Counted from the first letter of the stretch, positions 32,501 through 40,212 are shown. The stretch is 64,000 bases of DNA from JAIWNK01 sp964453115 (GCA_964453115.1 CAYVRT010000003.1:1-64000); one strand, 5' to 3'. Program-made: numbers and translations. Notes: generated by a model not told the origin, from the sequence alone.

Positions 32501-32802
32501 CGCGCTTCAGGCCGCCAGCGCTCGGGCAAGGATGGGAAATGGTAGGAAAATTGTAACAAAAAGGCCAGGCCAATTGCCAGGGCGGGGTTAATTAAAAGCA
32601 AAACCATCCGACTATTGGAAAGGAAAGCTGCTTCACCCCATAAAAACACCAGAAAAAACGTCAGCGAGACAAAGAAGCCGATTAGTAAACGTAAGTGTCC
32701 AGGAATGGATGGCCGTCTCGCCAGCCACAGCAGGTAACTTGTGATCAGCAGGGCCAAAATCCACTGGATCATGTACCCAATGGCAGCGGGCGTCCAATAC
32801 AC
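29599..32802 (-). CDS. one-protein two-component system: 7-helix NIDO-like sensor, HisKA_3 kinase, receiver and LuxR HTH
   Basis: 1067 aa, GTG start after AAGGAG. About residues 1-270 contain seven or eight membrane helices. About 322-420 is an extracellular beta domain resembling nidogen/NIDO repeats (INFPFDFYQRRYEQLFVCND, VLMPLLMDWDPT, DRLIITWDRQRGF). After another helix near 505-530 come a HAMP linker, a coiled coil, the HisKA_3 helix ERERLGRDLHDGMGQ (phospho-His about 632) and HATPase (LYILREAIGNAAKHA, DDGIGF). A receiver begins near 844 (VVLADDHPLF, VILDLNMPRCNG, YLLKN) and a LuxR HTH near 1004 (LNPRQLQILQLVSQGMTYKEV). Kinase and regulator are normally separate proteins; here the reading frame is continuous through a ~20-residue linker. 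The DNA-binding output would be membrane-tethered. Confidence 0.9.
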   Translation of the reverse strand: MYWTPAAIGYMIQWILALLITSYLLWLARRPSIPGHLRLLIGFFVSLTFFLVFLWGEAAFLSNSRMVLLLINPALAIGLAFLLQFSYHFPSLPERWRPEARVVLAVSIIYALGEGGYAIYRFIVLVGLQQVLYRPNWSDYVLVTLFLWVTVVFSRQLFLQCPGQPRWRAILHPPTAAGRGLRSFVWIFLLAASLNLFNILRSFYLLPVALVNSVISVGILVAMFAFVLAYLGAQPLPTSFITYFSGIFLVVLLVFLGVVAWVITPAYENIFQPMLPVQRSLRFTPNPAGGYDITQIPYVFEPELGQNLQLTDGPLAVCSEGINFPFDFYQRRYEQLFVCNDGTIGLGHALSYRTYQFGYGAGAAVLMPLLMDWDPTISEGAVFARQEPDRLIITWDRQRGFRHPEIEWSFQAVLYTDGSFVFSYPPLPETTSQNFFFRSNDEPGATFWAIGAIPERQLLGAAPETVSLPQNGQVLRSGPNGALHDFQLDFRRYLNVLLLPFFWLVLLACLVTLAGFPLLLNSNLIQPLRLLLEGVQRVEAGEYRSPIPFRSLNELGLLTRSFNRLAGQLADLIDNLEARVQQRTAEWNAANARLRSEMENREQAQLLVIQQQRALAAFDERERLGRDLHDGMGQVLGYLNVQAQAAQTLLANGQNEAAAASLHQLAEQARLAQGEVRRHILGLQSAPGTQEQGDFLSTLKDYLQQIRARYEMAVHLWFPDQMPSSPFPPKVEEQVLYILREAIGNAAKHAQANRIDISFESSEASFHITVADDGIGFVPGQQPGPNETGQHFGLHVMRQRAAQIGANLQIASQPGAGTRLHLNVLRMVPSEHEQGQSGIAGLRVVLADDHPLFRDGLRNLLLTHGVNVVGVAVDGQEAIEKVQALQPDLVILDLNMPRCNGLEATRRIKAFNSQVRIVVLTIAEDEKVLLEVLRSGASGYLLKNLEAGQFFQLLTDLMNGEVVVPPAMARHILSELVHPTPDSIPQSVSAAHNQPTQPVMAQLNPRQLQILQLVSQGMTYKEVGVALGVTEKTVKYHMGQILERLNVQTRAEAMAYLWQQDKPPSNH

Positions 32803-32863
32803 AGATGGCTCCTTTTTAGCCTGGTGTGCGCATCTGCGACACCAAAATATGAGCTTTATTGTA

Positions 32864-32877
32864 ACTTAAAATTAAGT
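32864..32877. repeat. AT-rich inverted repeat in the divergent region 32803-33037
   Basis: ACTTAA and TTAAGT are separated by AA, a possible operator or weak hairpin 62-75 nt upstream of the fused kinase-regulator start. The 235-bp divergent region also contains a TAAAAT at 32986-32991, a possible -10 for the plus-strand GNAT gene. Nothing else stands out. Confidence 0.3.
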
Positions 32878-33037
32878 GATTTAGGAATGCGAAGTGGGAT
32901 TTGACGCGAAACTCAAGGCCCTGGATTGAAACCCGGCCTGCCCGGTCACAGCGGCGCATGAATCGCTATCTTACCCAAATTGGAGTAAAATTAGGCAGGC
33001 GTACCATCGCCAAACCTGTTCTTATTCGAGAAGTGTT

Positions 33038-34171
33038 ATGTCCATTGAAGTTAAGGAAGTATTGACTCTGCGCGACCTGCGCAAATTTATCCTTTTTCCC
33101 TATCGGTTGTACCGCAATAATCCGTACTGGGTGCCGCTGCTGATTAGCGATGAACTCAACACTTTACGCCGCGACCGTAACCCGGCTTTTGAATACAGCG
33201 AGGCGCGCTACTGGTTGGCCTATCAACAGGGCAAAATTGTGGGGCGGATTGCCGGCATTCTCAACCGCAGTCACATCCAAAAATGGCAGCAAGCCTATCT
33301 GCGTTTTAGCTGGTTTGATTTCATTGATGACCCGCGGGTCTCTAAGGCCCTGCTCGATACGGTCGAGGCCTGGGCAAAAGCGCTTGGTCTGAGCGCTATT
33401 CACGGCCCAATTGGCTTTACCGACCTGGACCGCGAGGGGATGCTGGTTGAGGGTTTTGAAGAAATGGGAACCCTTTCCACTTTTTATAACTATCCCTACT
33501 ATCCGCAGCACATGCAACAGCATGGCTATAGCAAAGATACGGATTGGGTGGAATATGAACTGACTCTGCCCGAGAAGCCGAATGAGGACATTGCCCGGCT
33601 GGCTGAAATTGTTCTGCGCCGCAATCACCTGCGCGTGCTGAAGGCACACAGCAAAAAAGACCTGCTGCTCTATGCGCCCCAAATCTTCGACTTGCTCAAC
33701 GAGGCTTATCAGAACCTGTATGGCGTTGTGCCGCTCACTGCCCGACAAATGGAAAGTTACACCAAAGAATACTTCAGTTTTATTGAGCCCGACCTGGTGC
33801 CAGTTATTTTGGATGAGAATGATAAGGTGGTTGCCTTTGGCATCACCATGCCTTCACTGACCCGCGCCTTGCAAAAAGCGGATGGGCATTTGTGGCCGTT
33901 TGGTTTTTTGCATCTGATGGGTGCGCTGCGCAAAAACGACCGTGCCGATCTCTACCTGGTGGCAATTGCCCCTGCCTATCAAGGCAAGGGACTCAACGCG
34001 GTGCTGATGGATCAAATTCAACATGCGTTTATCCGGCGCGGCTACACAAAGGCCGAAAGCAACCCGGAACTGGAAACCAATGCCCGTGTTCAGGCACAGT
34101 GGAAGCACTTTGTTCACCGTCAGCATAAACGTCGGCGCTGCTACATCAAGGTTCTTCAGCCAACAACCTGA
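33038..34171 (+). CDS. GNAT-superfamily N-acetyltransferase-like protein
   Basis: 377 aa. The N-terminal half (LRDLRKFILFPYRLYRNNPYWVPLL ... GRIAGILN) and the C-terminal acetyl-CoA signature LVAIAPAYQGKGLNAVLMDQ, a Q-x-G-K-G pyrophosphate loop, mark it as a two-GNAT-domain protein of the type often found in lipid or natural-product loci. The substrate is unknown. The start follows GAGAAG weakly. It stands alone, with msrA 60 nt downstream. Confidence 0.8.
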   Translation: MSIEVKEVLTLRDLRKFILFPYRLYRNNPYWVPLLISDELNTLRRDRNPAFEYSEARYWLAYQQGKIVGRIAGILNRSHIQKWQQAYLRFSWFDFIDDPRVSKALLDTVEAWAKALGLSAIHGPIGFTDLDREGMLVEGFEEMGTLSTFYNYPYYPQHMQQHGYSKDTDWVEYELTLPEKPNEDIARLAEIVLRRNHLRVLKAHSKKDLLLYAPQIFDLLNEAYQNLYGVVPLTARQMESYTKEYFSFIEPDLVPVILDENDKVVAFGITMPSLTRALQKADGHLWPFGFLHLMGALRKNDRADLYLVAIAPAYQGKGLNAVLMDQIQHAFIRRGYTKAESNPELETNARVQAQWKHFVHRQHKRRRCYIKVLQPTT

Positions 34172-34230
34172 TACAGCTTATTTACACGCCATGGAGAGGG
34201 TGCGATAATGAGTGCGAAAGGATTACTTGA

Positions 34231-34773
34231 ATGATCAACTCCTCCCTCTCCCAAATTACCCTCGGTGGCGGGTGCTTTTGGTGCCTCGAAGCCGTGTTTG
34301 ATGGTGTGCGCGGTGTGACGGATGTCATCTCAGGCTATGCCGGTGGGCAGCTTGCCAACCCGACCTATGAAGCAGTGTGCAGTGGTCTGACCGGCCATGC
34401 TGAAGTTGTTCAAATTACGTTTGACTCGACCCAAATCAGCCTGGAAGATGTGCTGCACATCTTCTTCAGCATTCATGACCCAACGACGCTTAACCGGCAG
34501 GGCAATGATATTGGAACACAATATCGCTCGGTCATCTTTTACCATACAGCGGAGCAAAAACAAGCTGCCGAGCAAGTGCTTGCTGAATTAACCGCAGCAA
34601 AGCTGTGGGATCGTCCGATTGTTACGCAGGTTGTTGCGCTGAAGAATTTCTACCCGGCAGAAGACTATCATCAGGAGTACTTTGCCCGTAACCCGGGGCA
34701 GGGCTATTGCCGGGCAATCATCGCCCCGAAAGTTGCCAAATTCCGCCAGAAATACGCCGGGCAAATCAAGTAA
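34231..34773 (+). CDS. msrA: peptide-methionine (S)-S-oxide reductase
   Basis: 180 aa. The active-site motif GGGCFWCLEAVFDGVRGV carries the catalytic Cys, and SGYAGGQLANPTYEAVCSGLTGHAEVVQI, HDPTTLNRQGNDIGTQYRSVIFY and the C-terminal FYPAEDYHQEYF are all standard MsrA signatures. It repairs oxidised methionine in proteins using thioredoxin. AAAGGA precedes the ATG by 8 nt, and TGCGATAAT at 34201-34209 may be an extended -10. Confidence 0.97.
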   Translation: MINSSLSQITLGGGCFWCLEAVFDGVRGVTDVISGYAGGQLANPTYEAVCSGLTGHAEVVQITFDSTQISLEDVLHIFFSIHDPTTLNRQGNDIGTQYRSVIFYHTAEQKQAAEQVLAELTAAKLWDRPIVTQVVALKNFYPAEDYHQEYFARNPGQGYCRAIIAPKVAKFRQKYAGQIK

Positions 34774-34800
34774 ACCCAATCGGCGCGCGGCTCTAAAATG

Positions 34801-34809
34801 TGGTATACT
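34801..34809 (+). promoter_or_regulatory. extended -10 promoter for the DEAD-box helicase
   Basis: TGG followed by TATACT fits an extended -10 element. Transcription from here would leave a leader of about 70 nt before the GTG start. Confidence 0.5.
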
Positions 34810-34852
34810 GGGCTGGTTGCCTGCGATTAAAAATCTCTGAGCCTGAGACTCC

Positions 34853-34874
34853 TCTGGCTCGATCGTAAGCCAGA
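34853..34874 (+). promoter_or_regulatory. leader hairpin next to the helicase ribosome binding site
   Basis: TCTGGCT (34853-34859) pairs with AGCCAGA (34868-34874), leaving an 8-nt loop. The AAGGA ribosome binding site starts directly after the stem. A structured leader that the helicase itself could open is a plausible autoregulatory device, but this is inferred. Confidence 0.4.
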
Positions 34875-34884
34875 AGGAAACTTT

Positions 34885-36006
34885 GTGAATTTCGACTCTT
34901 TTTCTTTTCACCCGCAGATTGCGGCGGGCATTGCTTTTGCCGGGTACACGACCCCCACCCCCATTCAAGAACAAACCATCCCACCCATCCTTGCTGGTCA
35001 GGATGTGTTGGGCCTTGCTCAAACCGGAACGGGCAAAACGGCCGCTTTTGTGCTGCCCATTTTGCAGCACCTGCTCAACGGCCCGCGCAAGCGCGCCCGC
35101 GCCCTGATTCTTGCCCCAACCCGCGAGTTGGCTGAGCAAACCCATCAGGCCATTCAGCAGCTTGGCAAACGAACCGGGTTGCACAGCCTGACGCTCTATG
35201 GCGGCGTTGGCATGGGGCCGCAAGTGCGCGGCCTGCAAAACGGTGTTGAAATCCTGGTTGCCTGTCCGGGGCGTTTGCTCGACTTGATGGGTCAACGGCT
35301 GGTGGACTTGAGGGCAATTGAAATTCTCGTCCTCGACGAGGCCGACCGTATGTTTGATATGGGGTTTCTGCCGGATGTGCGCCGGATTGCCGCCGCACTG
35401 CCCGCTGAACGGCAAACGTTGCTCTTCTCAGCCACCATGCCGCCCGAAGTGCGCAGCCTGGCCGATGACTTTTTGCACCAACCGGTGCGGATAGAAATTG
35501 GCATTGAGCGACCCGTTGAAACCATTCGCCAAACCGTCTATCCGGTGCAGCAAGAAGAAAAGTATGCCGCACTGATGGCGCTCTTGCCGCAGGCCGGGCA
35601 AGGGCAGGTGCTGATCTTTACCCGCACCAAGCACCGCGCCCGCAAACTTTCTACGCAGCTTTGTAAGGCCGGGCTTTCGGCCACTTCGCTGCAGGGCAAT
35701 TTATCCCAAAATCAGCGTCAGCAGGCCATGGATGGCTTTCGCAGTGGACGGATTAAGGTTATGGTTGCAACCGATATTGCTGCCCGCGGGCTGGACGTGG
35801 CGCAAATCTCACACGTCATCAACTACGACATGCCGGATACAGTGGATGCTTACACGCACCGCATTGGCCGCACAGGCCGCATGATGAAAAATGGGGCTGC
35901 TTTTTCGCTCATTACCCCGGATGATTTGCCAATGCTGCGCATTATTGAACGCATGCTTGGCTATCGCCTGGAACGGCAGCAGGCGCTGCAAAACCAAACC
36001 GCCTGA
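34885..36006 (+). CDS. DEAD/DEAH-box RNA helicase, RhlE-like
   Basis: 373 aa, GTG start after AGAAGGAA. Helicase motifs occur in order: Q motif (FAGYTTPTPIQEQTIP), I AQTGTGKT, Ia PTRELAEQ, II VLDEADRMFDMGF, III FSATMP, IV VLIFTRTKHRARKL, V ATDIAARGLDV, VI YTHRIGRTGR. The protein ends soon after motif VI, with no long basic tail, so it is a minimal helicase. It should unwind structured RNA in ribosome assembly, mRNA decay or cold response. A terminator follows. Confidence 0.95.
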   Translation: MNFDSFSFHPQIAAGIAFAGYTTPTPIQEQTIPPILAGQDVLGLAQTGTGKTAAFVLPILQHLLNGPRKRARALILAPTRELAEQTHQAIQQLGKRTGLHSLTLYGGVGMGPQVRGLQNGVEILVACPGRLLDLMGQRLVDLRAIEILVLDEADRMFDMGFLPDVRRIAAALPAERQTLLFSATMPPEVRSLADDFLHQPVRIEIGIERPVETIRQTVYPVQQEEKYAALMALLPQAGQGQVLIFTRTKHRARKLSTQLCKAGLSATSLQGNLSQNQRQQAMDGFRSGRIKVMVATDIAARGLDVAQISHVINYDMPDTVDAYTHRIGRTGRMMKNGAAFSLITPDDLPMLRIIERMLGYRLERQQALQNQTA

Positions 36007-36023
36007 TATTTTCTCCCAACCTC

Positions 36024-36064
36024 AACGCCCCAGGCAGCAGGTTTGCCTGGGGCGTTTGTTTTTT
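36024..36064 (+). terminator. rho-independent terminator after the DEAD-box helicase
   Basis: AACGCCCCAGGC and GCCTGGGGCGTT form a perfect 12-bp stem (36024-36035 and 36045-36056) with a 9-nt loop, followed by TGTTTTTT. Its T-tract overlaps the -35 element of the next promoter. Confidence 0.9.
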
Positions 36065-36091
36065 GACAGTTCAGCCTCTTGGTGCTATGAT
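36063..36091 (+). promoter_or_regulatory. consensus promoter for the double GNAT gene
   Basis: TTGACA (36063-36068) and TATGAT (36086-36091) are separated by exactly 17 bp. The predicted start is near 36098, giving a leader of about 18 nt that contains GGAGGA. Confidence 0.8.
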
Positions 36092-36115
36092 TAACAGTCC
36101 GGAGGAAGCCCAATC

Positions 36116-37021
36116 ATGTTTGCTCAACAACGGCCTTTTACTGCGAACGACCTGCCCGCCATGCGGCAATTGGCGCGCGAACTGGCTGATCAACACTTGC
36201 GCAACACCGACCTGCCCTATCGCCTCAGTTCCTGGGCCATCCAGGAGCCGCAAAACCTGGCTGTTTGGGTGGATGATGACCAGAAACTGATTGGCTGGGC
36301 GGCGCTCCAAAAACCATTTTGGACGATTGATTTCACCTGCCCGGCCTGGCTCGATGCGCAGGTGCTGCAATGGGCCGATGAACGCGCTCGGGCAATGAAG
36401 CACAGCGCCTGGGAATTGCCGTGCTGGTTTGTGATGACCTTTGCCGATCAGCAGTCGCGCATTCAAGAACTCGAAGCCGCTGGTTTTGCCAACCAGGCCG
36501 ATTGTGGCGAAGATTCGTGGAGCAAAGTCTGGATGGAGCGCCCCGCTGACCGTCCAATTGCTAGCTACCGCATTCCGGCTGGCTTTCAGGTGCGGCCGTT
36601 GCGCGGCGAGCAAGAGGCCGCAACCTATGTCGAGTTGCATCAGGCCGTCTTTGGCACGAAGAACATGACCCTGGATTGGCGGCTGCGAACGCTGCAACAG
36701 CCCGGCTATGAACCGGAGCTGGACCTGGTTGTTGAGGCGCCGGATGGGCGGCTGGCTGCGTTTTGTGTGGGGTGGCTCAATGGCAATTCGCTTGGACAAT
36801 CCATAGGGCAAATTGAACCCCTGGGCTGTCATGCCGATTTTCGTCAATATGGATTGGGGCGGGTTGTCCTGGCTGAGGTGCTGCGCCGAATGCAGGCCCT
36901 GGGCGTTGCAAAAGTTTATGTTGAAACTGATAATTACCGCGACACGGCCTTCCGGCTCTATGAACATAGCGGCTTCCAAACCATTCGCCCGGTGTTGGTA
37001 TTCCGCAAGGACTATGCTTGA
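36116..37021 (+). CDS. GNAT acetyltransferase with two GNAT-like domains
   Basis: 301 aa. The N-terminal half is a degenerate GNAT fold (residues ~1-150, with KLIGWAALQKPFWTIDF). The C-terminal half has the complete acetyl-CoA motif GCHADFRQYGLGRVVLAEVLRRMQALGV and the terminal GFQTIRPVLVFRKDY. The substrate is unknown. It starts after GGAGGA and its 3' end overlaps the EamA transporter start by 8 nt, so the two are coupled. Confidence 0.88.
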   Translation: MFAQQRPFTANDLPAMRQLARELADQHLRNTDLPYRLSSWAIQEPQNLAVWVDDDQKLIGWAALQKPFWTIDFTCPAWLDAQVLQWADERARAMKHSAWELPCWFVMTFADQQSRIQELEAAGFANQADCGEDSWSKVWMERPADRPIASYRIPAGFQVRPLRGEQEAATYVELHQAVFGTKNMTLDWRLRTLQQPGYEPELDLVVEAPDGRLAAFCVGWLNGNSLGQSIGQIEPLGCHADFRQYGLGRVVLAEVLRRMQALGVAKVYVETDNYRDTAFRLYEHSGFQTIRPVLVFRKDYA

Positions 37022-37973
37022 TTCTCGGCCCGCACCCCAAGCGCCATGGACACGCGGTTATCTGGCGGCTGTTGGCAGCGCGGCGCTGCTTTCCACAACG
37101 GCTATCTTCATCCGCTACCTGACCGAAACCTATCAATTGCCGGCCCTGGTGCTGGCTTTTTGGCGGGATGTCTTTGTCGTTCTGACGCTCATCCCCATTC
37201 TCACGGGATTGCGCCCGGCGTTGTTGCGTGTGCCGCGGGCTGCCCTGCCGGGCCTGCTGGTCTACGGCGCCGTGCTGGCAGCTTTTAACGCTACCTGGAC
37301 GCTTTCGGTTGCGCAGAATGGCGCCGCAGTTGCAACAGTACTGGTATATTGTTCGGTGGCGTTTACTGCGCTGCTGGGCTGGTTGGTCTTCAAAGAGCCG
37401 CTCACCTGGGCAAAGATGGTTGCCATTCTGCTCAGCCTGGTGGGGTGCGTTTTGGTTTCGGGCCTATCCTCCGCAGCGCCGGGTAGTTTGCAGGCTAGTG
37501 GAATTGCAGCCGGGATCGGTTCCGGGCTGTGCTATGCCACCTATAGCCTGATGGGACGTTCCAGCGCGCAGCGCGGCCTTAACCCCTGGACGACCCTGCT
37601 CTATACTTTTGGCTTTGCTGCTGGGTTCTTGCTGCCGGTCAACCTGTTGCCCGGCGCACCTCTGCCGGGGACGGGGGCTTTGCTGTGGCTTGGCCCGGCG
37701 CTGGCCGGGTGGGGAATTCTTTTCCTGCTGGCTGCGCTTCCCACGGTGGGCGGTTTTGGTCTTTATAACGTCAGCCTGAGCATTTTGCCCTCCAGCGTTG
37801 CCAACCTGATCGTCAGCCTGGAACCAGCCATGACGGCCATCACGGCCTACCTGGTGTTGGGCGAACGAATGACCGGGCAGCAACTGCTCGGCAGCGGGGT
37901 CATCCTGGCGGCGGTGCTGTTGGTGCGCATCTACGGCCGCGAGGCTACTTCTTTAAAAACCAATGGAGCATAA
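37014..37973 (+). CDS. EamA-family (DMT) transporter
   Basis: 319 aa with ten membrane helices in two EamA repeats of five. Typical features are SAALLSTTAIFIRYL and ALVLAFWRDVFV in helices 1-2, the conserved VLVYCSVAFTALLGWLVFKEPLTWAKMVAILLSLVG segment, and the mirrored SSVANLIVSLEPAMTAITAYLVLGE in the second half. Family members export amino acids, nucleosides or other metabolites. I start at the ATG at 37014, which overlaps the acetyltransferase gene; the longer frame from 36813 lies entirely within that gene. mgtC-like gene follows 2 nt later. Confidence 0.9.
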   Translation: MLDSRPAPQAPWTRGYLAAVGSAALLSTTAIFIRYLTETYQLPALVLAFWRDVFVVLTLIPILTGLRPALLRVPRAALPGLLVYGAVLAAFNATWTLSVAQNGAAVATVLVYCSVAFTALLGWLVFKEPLTWAKMVAILLSLVGCVLVSGLSSAAPGSLQASGIAAGIGSGLCYATYSLMGRSSAQRGLNPWTTLLYTFGFAAGFLLPVNLLPGAPLPGTGALLWLGPALAGWGILFLLAALPTVGGFGLYNVSLSILPSSVANLIVSLEPAMTAITAYLVLGERMTGQQLLGSGVILAAVLLVRIYGREATSLKTNGA

Positions 37974-37975
37974 GA

Positions 37976-38617
37976 ATGGACATTGTCTGGAGCGATATCC
38001 TCAAATTGTTGTTTGCCGTGCTGCTTGGCGGCCTGATTGGCCTGGAACGCGAATTCCGCGACAAGACCGCCGGGTTTCGCACCGTCATCCTCATCTGCCT
38101 GGGTGCTGCCCTCTTCACCCTGGTTTCGCTCAGCTTTGCCCCCAAGGCAGACCCGGCGCGCATTGCCGCGCAGATTGTCACCGGGGTTGGCTTTCTGGGG
38201 GCCGGGGCCATCCTGCGCGATGGTGCCCGAATTGTTGGGCTGACAACTGCGGCCATCGTCTGGCTGGCGGCAGCGATTGGCATGGCAACCGGCTCGGGTA
38301 ATTTCGTGCTTGCGGCCACTGCAACAGCCCTCATCATCCTGGTGTTATGGCTCTTCCCGAAAATTGAGCATTGGATTGATAATCTGCGCGAGGTACACAG
38401 CTACGAGATTACGGGGGATGAAAACGAGGGCCTGATGCAAAGCGTGGAAGACCTGCTGCGCAACAGTTCCTTGCGCGTGTTGGAAAAACGTTGGTCAAAA
38501 GAAAACAGTGAAATTACCCTGCACTGTACATTGCTGGGCAGGCCGGGCGCCCAACAGCGCCTGATTGGTCAACTGCTCATCAATCCCTGTATCAAACGCT
38601 TCACAACGCAGGATTAA
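37976..38617 (+). CDS. MgtC/SapB family membrane protein
   Basis: 213 aa. The MgtC signature GGLIGLEREFRDKTAGFRTVILICLGAALFTLVS is complete, followed by IVTGVGFLGAGAILRDGARIVGLTTAAIVWLAAAIGM. The C-terminal ~75 residues form a cytoplasmic ACT-like domain. MgtC proteins are linked to survival in low magnesium and to modulation of ATP synthase. It begins 2 nt after the EamA stop and overlaps the convergent methyltransferase by 17 nt. Confidence 0.92.
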   Translation: MDIVWSDILKLLFAVLLGGLIGLEREFRDKTAGFRTVILICLGAALFTLVSLSFAPKADPARIAAQIVTGVGFLGAGAILRDGARIVGLTTAAIVWLAAAIGMATGSGNFVLAATATALIILVLWLFPKIEHWIDNLREVHSYEITGDENEGLMQSVEDLLRNSSLRVLEKRWSKENSEITLHCTLLGRPGAQQRLIGQLLINPCIKRFTTQD

Positions 38618-39431
38618 CCATCGGCAGGCGCCACAACAAGAAACCGCGCCGCAGGTAGCGCGGGCGGGTCTCAATCGAGTAGCGTCCATCGGCAGCCAGG
38701 CGTTGTGCGCTGGCGGCAAACCATTGCCGCAGCCCAAACGAACGAAATGCAATCGTCTGTCGGGCGGCTGCTTTCCAGGCTTCCATAAAATCATAGATGA
38801 CTTCGCCTGGCACCATGCGGTGAATGTGATTTTTGGGCAGCACCGGTTGAAAGATGCCCGGCTCAAAGCCCCAATGAAAATTGGTGCCAAATAAGAGCCC
38901 TTCGGGCGCCAGGCCGTCTGCCTGACGGCGCAGCAGGTTGGCAACCCACACTCGACCAAACGGGTCAGAGGTGCCTTCAATCAGCAACCCATCCGGCATC
39001 AGTGCGGCACCCATCCATGCGTGCGCCTCGGCCACCTGCGCCTCCTCATATTGGCGCAGGACGTTGAAGGCGCGCAGCACCCGCACCGTTTCGCCTGGCT
39101 GCAATGGCAGGTTGAACCCTCCTAGCCGAAAAAAGGTGTGCGCATCGGCATAGGGCAGGGCTACTTCCACCCGCTGCGGGTCAATTTCCACGCCCAGCAC
39201 ATCCAGTAACGGATTCAAGGTGCGCATACGGGCGGCACTCTCCAGGGTTGTGAACGGCTCGGCGCCATAGCCCAAATCTACAAACAAGGCCCGTTCCACG
39301 CCCGGCACACGGCGACGCAGTAACTCGCCAGCATAGAGCAAGGTGAATACATCCACCCGGCGCAGACGGTTCTGGGCCGTCTTGCCGCGCGTCACCTGTC
39401 CAAGCGGGCGGTGGGGCTGCAAACGAGGCAT
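38601..39431 (-). CDS. class I SAM-dependent methyltransferase-like protein
   Basis: 276 aa. Motif I is FVDLGYGAEPFTT and motif II GVEIDPQRV, followed by RLGGFNLPL and VRVLRAFNVLRQY, consistent with a Rossmann-fold methyltransferase. The acceptor is unknown. The C-terminal half (residues ~160-276) is unusual and Trp/Arg-rich. No Shine-Dalgarno is visible; a TAGAAT box ends 7 nt before the ATG. It is divergent from the 39478 gene across only 46 nt. Confidence 0.78.
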   Translation of the reverse strand: MPRLQPHRPLGQVTRGKTAQNRLRRVDVFTLLYAGELLRRRVPGVERALFVDLGYGAEPFTTLESAARMRTLNPLLDVLGVEIDPQRVEVALPYADAHTFFRLGGFNLPLQPGETVRVLRAFNVLRQYEEAQVAEAHAWMGAALMPDGLLIEGTSDPFGRVWVANLLRRQADGLAPEGLLFGTNFHWGFEPGIFQPVLPKNHIHRMVPGEVIYDFMEAWKAAARQTIAFRSFGLRQWFAASAQRLAADGRYSIETRPRYLRRGFLLWRLPMVNPAL

Positions 39432-39438
39432 GGCCGTG

Positions 39439-39444
39439 ATTCTA
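39439..39444 (-). promoter_or_regulatory. -10 box of a leaderless promoter for the methyltransferase-like gene
   Basis: On the minus strand TAGAAT ends 7 nt before the ATG at 39431. It overlaps the presumed -35 (CTAACA, 39442-39447) of the divergent promoter. Confidence 0.45.
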
Positions 39445-39471
39445 ACACGCCCGCGCGGATTGCGATATAAT
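39442..39471 (+). promoter_or_regulatory. leaderless promoter for the 39478 gene
   Basis: CTAACA (39442-39447), an 18-bp spacer and TATAAT (39466-39471) end 6 nt before the ATG at 39478. No Shine-Dalgarno lies between. Confidence 0.65.
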
Positions 39472-39477
39472 CAATTC

Positions 39478-40188
39478 ATGCGTTTTGTCATTGGTGGATT
39501 GGCGGTTTGGCTGGTTTTCTCGTCTCTCTTCCTGCTGATTGTGGCGTTGAATTCGCCGCCCAACGCACGTGCTACTTTGCAAATGGCGCTTGGCCTGGGG
39601 GTGCTGTGGATTGGGGGCGGAGGCAGTCTATTCTACCGGCTGCGGGTGTTGATTCGACAGGCGGTGGGTAAGGTGCCACTCCCCTGGGCTGTGCGCTTTG
39701 TGCTGTTTGCCACAGTGCTTGCGCTGCTTGAAGAGGGAATCAGCACTGGCATGACCAATGCTGCACCGCTGTTTGGCGTGCCAGTGGGTGCGGCCTATAT
39801 CACCGCCTCGGCCAATTACTGGGACGTGGTTTGCTGCCATAGCGTGGTGGTTTTCATTCCCATGTTCATTGCCTGGGCCTGGCTGCTAAAATTTTGGGAT
39901 TTCAGACCAGCAGGGGTCTTTTTGTTGTTTGGCATCACGGGCCTGCTGGCCGAAACCATTTATGGCGGAGCGCAAGCCCTGTTGCAGTTTTCTTTTTGGA
40001 TTTTTACCTATGGGTTGATGGTTTACCTGCCAGCCGAAAGCCTGCCCTCGCGCCTGACCGCCCGCCGCCCCACCCTGTGGGCGGTTTTGCTTGCGTTGCT
40101 GCTACCGATTGTTTTTGCCGTGCCGGTTGCTTTGCTCGTCAGTACCCTGCACCCGATTTCGATTCATTTTCCCCCGATTCAAAATTAG
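39478..40188 (+). CDS. conserved polytopic membrane protein, possible membrane protease-like
   Basis: 236 aa with about seven hydrophobic segments. The motif FATVLALLEEGISTGMTN, with paired glutamates, and the later CCHSVVVFIPMFIAW, with a His, recall the Glu-Glu ... His layout of intramembrane CPBP proteases, but the spacing does not fit them well, so I do not assign that function. The start is the ATG at 39478, 6 nt after a TATAAT; the frame is open upstream to 39343 but would overlap the divergent gene. Confidence 0.72.
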   Translation: MRFVIGGLAVWLVFSSLFLLIVALNSPPNARATLQMALGLGVLWIGGGGSLFYRLRVLIRQAVGKVPLPWAVRFVLFATVLALLEEGISTGMTNAAPLFGVPVGAAYITASANYWDVVCCHSVVVFIPMFIAWAWLLKFWDFRPAGVFLLFGITGLLAETIYGGAQALLQFSFWIFTYGLMVYLPAESLPSRLTARRPTLWAVLLALLLPIVFAVPVALLVSTLHPISIHFPPIQN

Positions 40189-40212
40189 TTTATTGAAAGG
40201 AAAGTCGCGCTC

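Noticed and set aside
39478..40188. CPBP-family intramembrane protease
   Set aside because: It has a Glu-Glu pair and a later His, but lacks the E-E-x-x-x-R and F-x-x-x-H patterns in the expected places.
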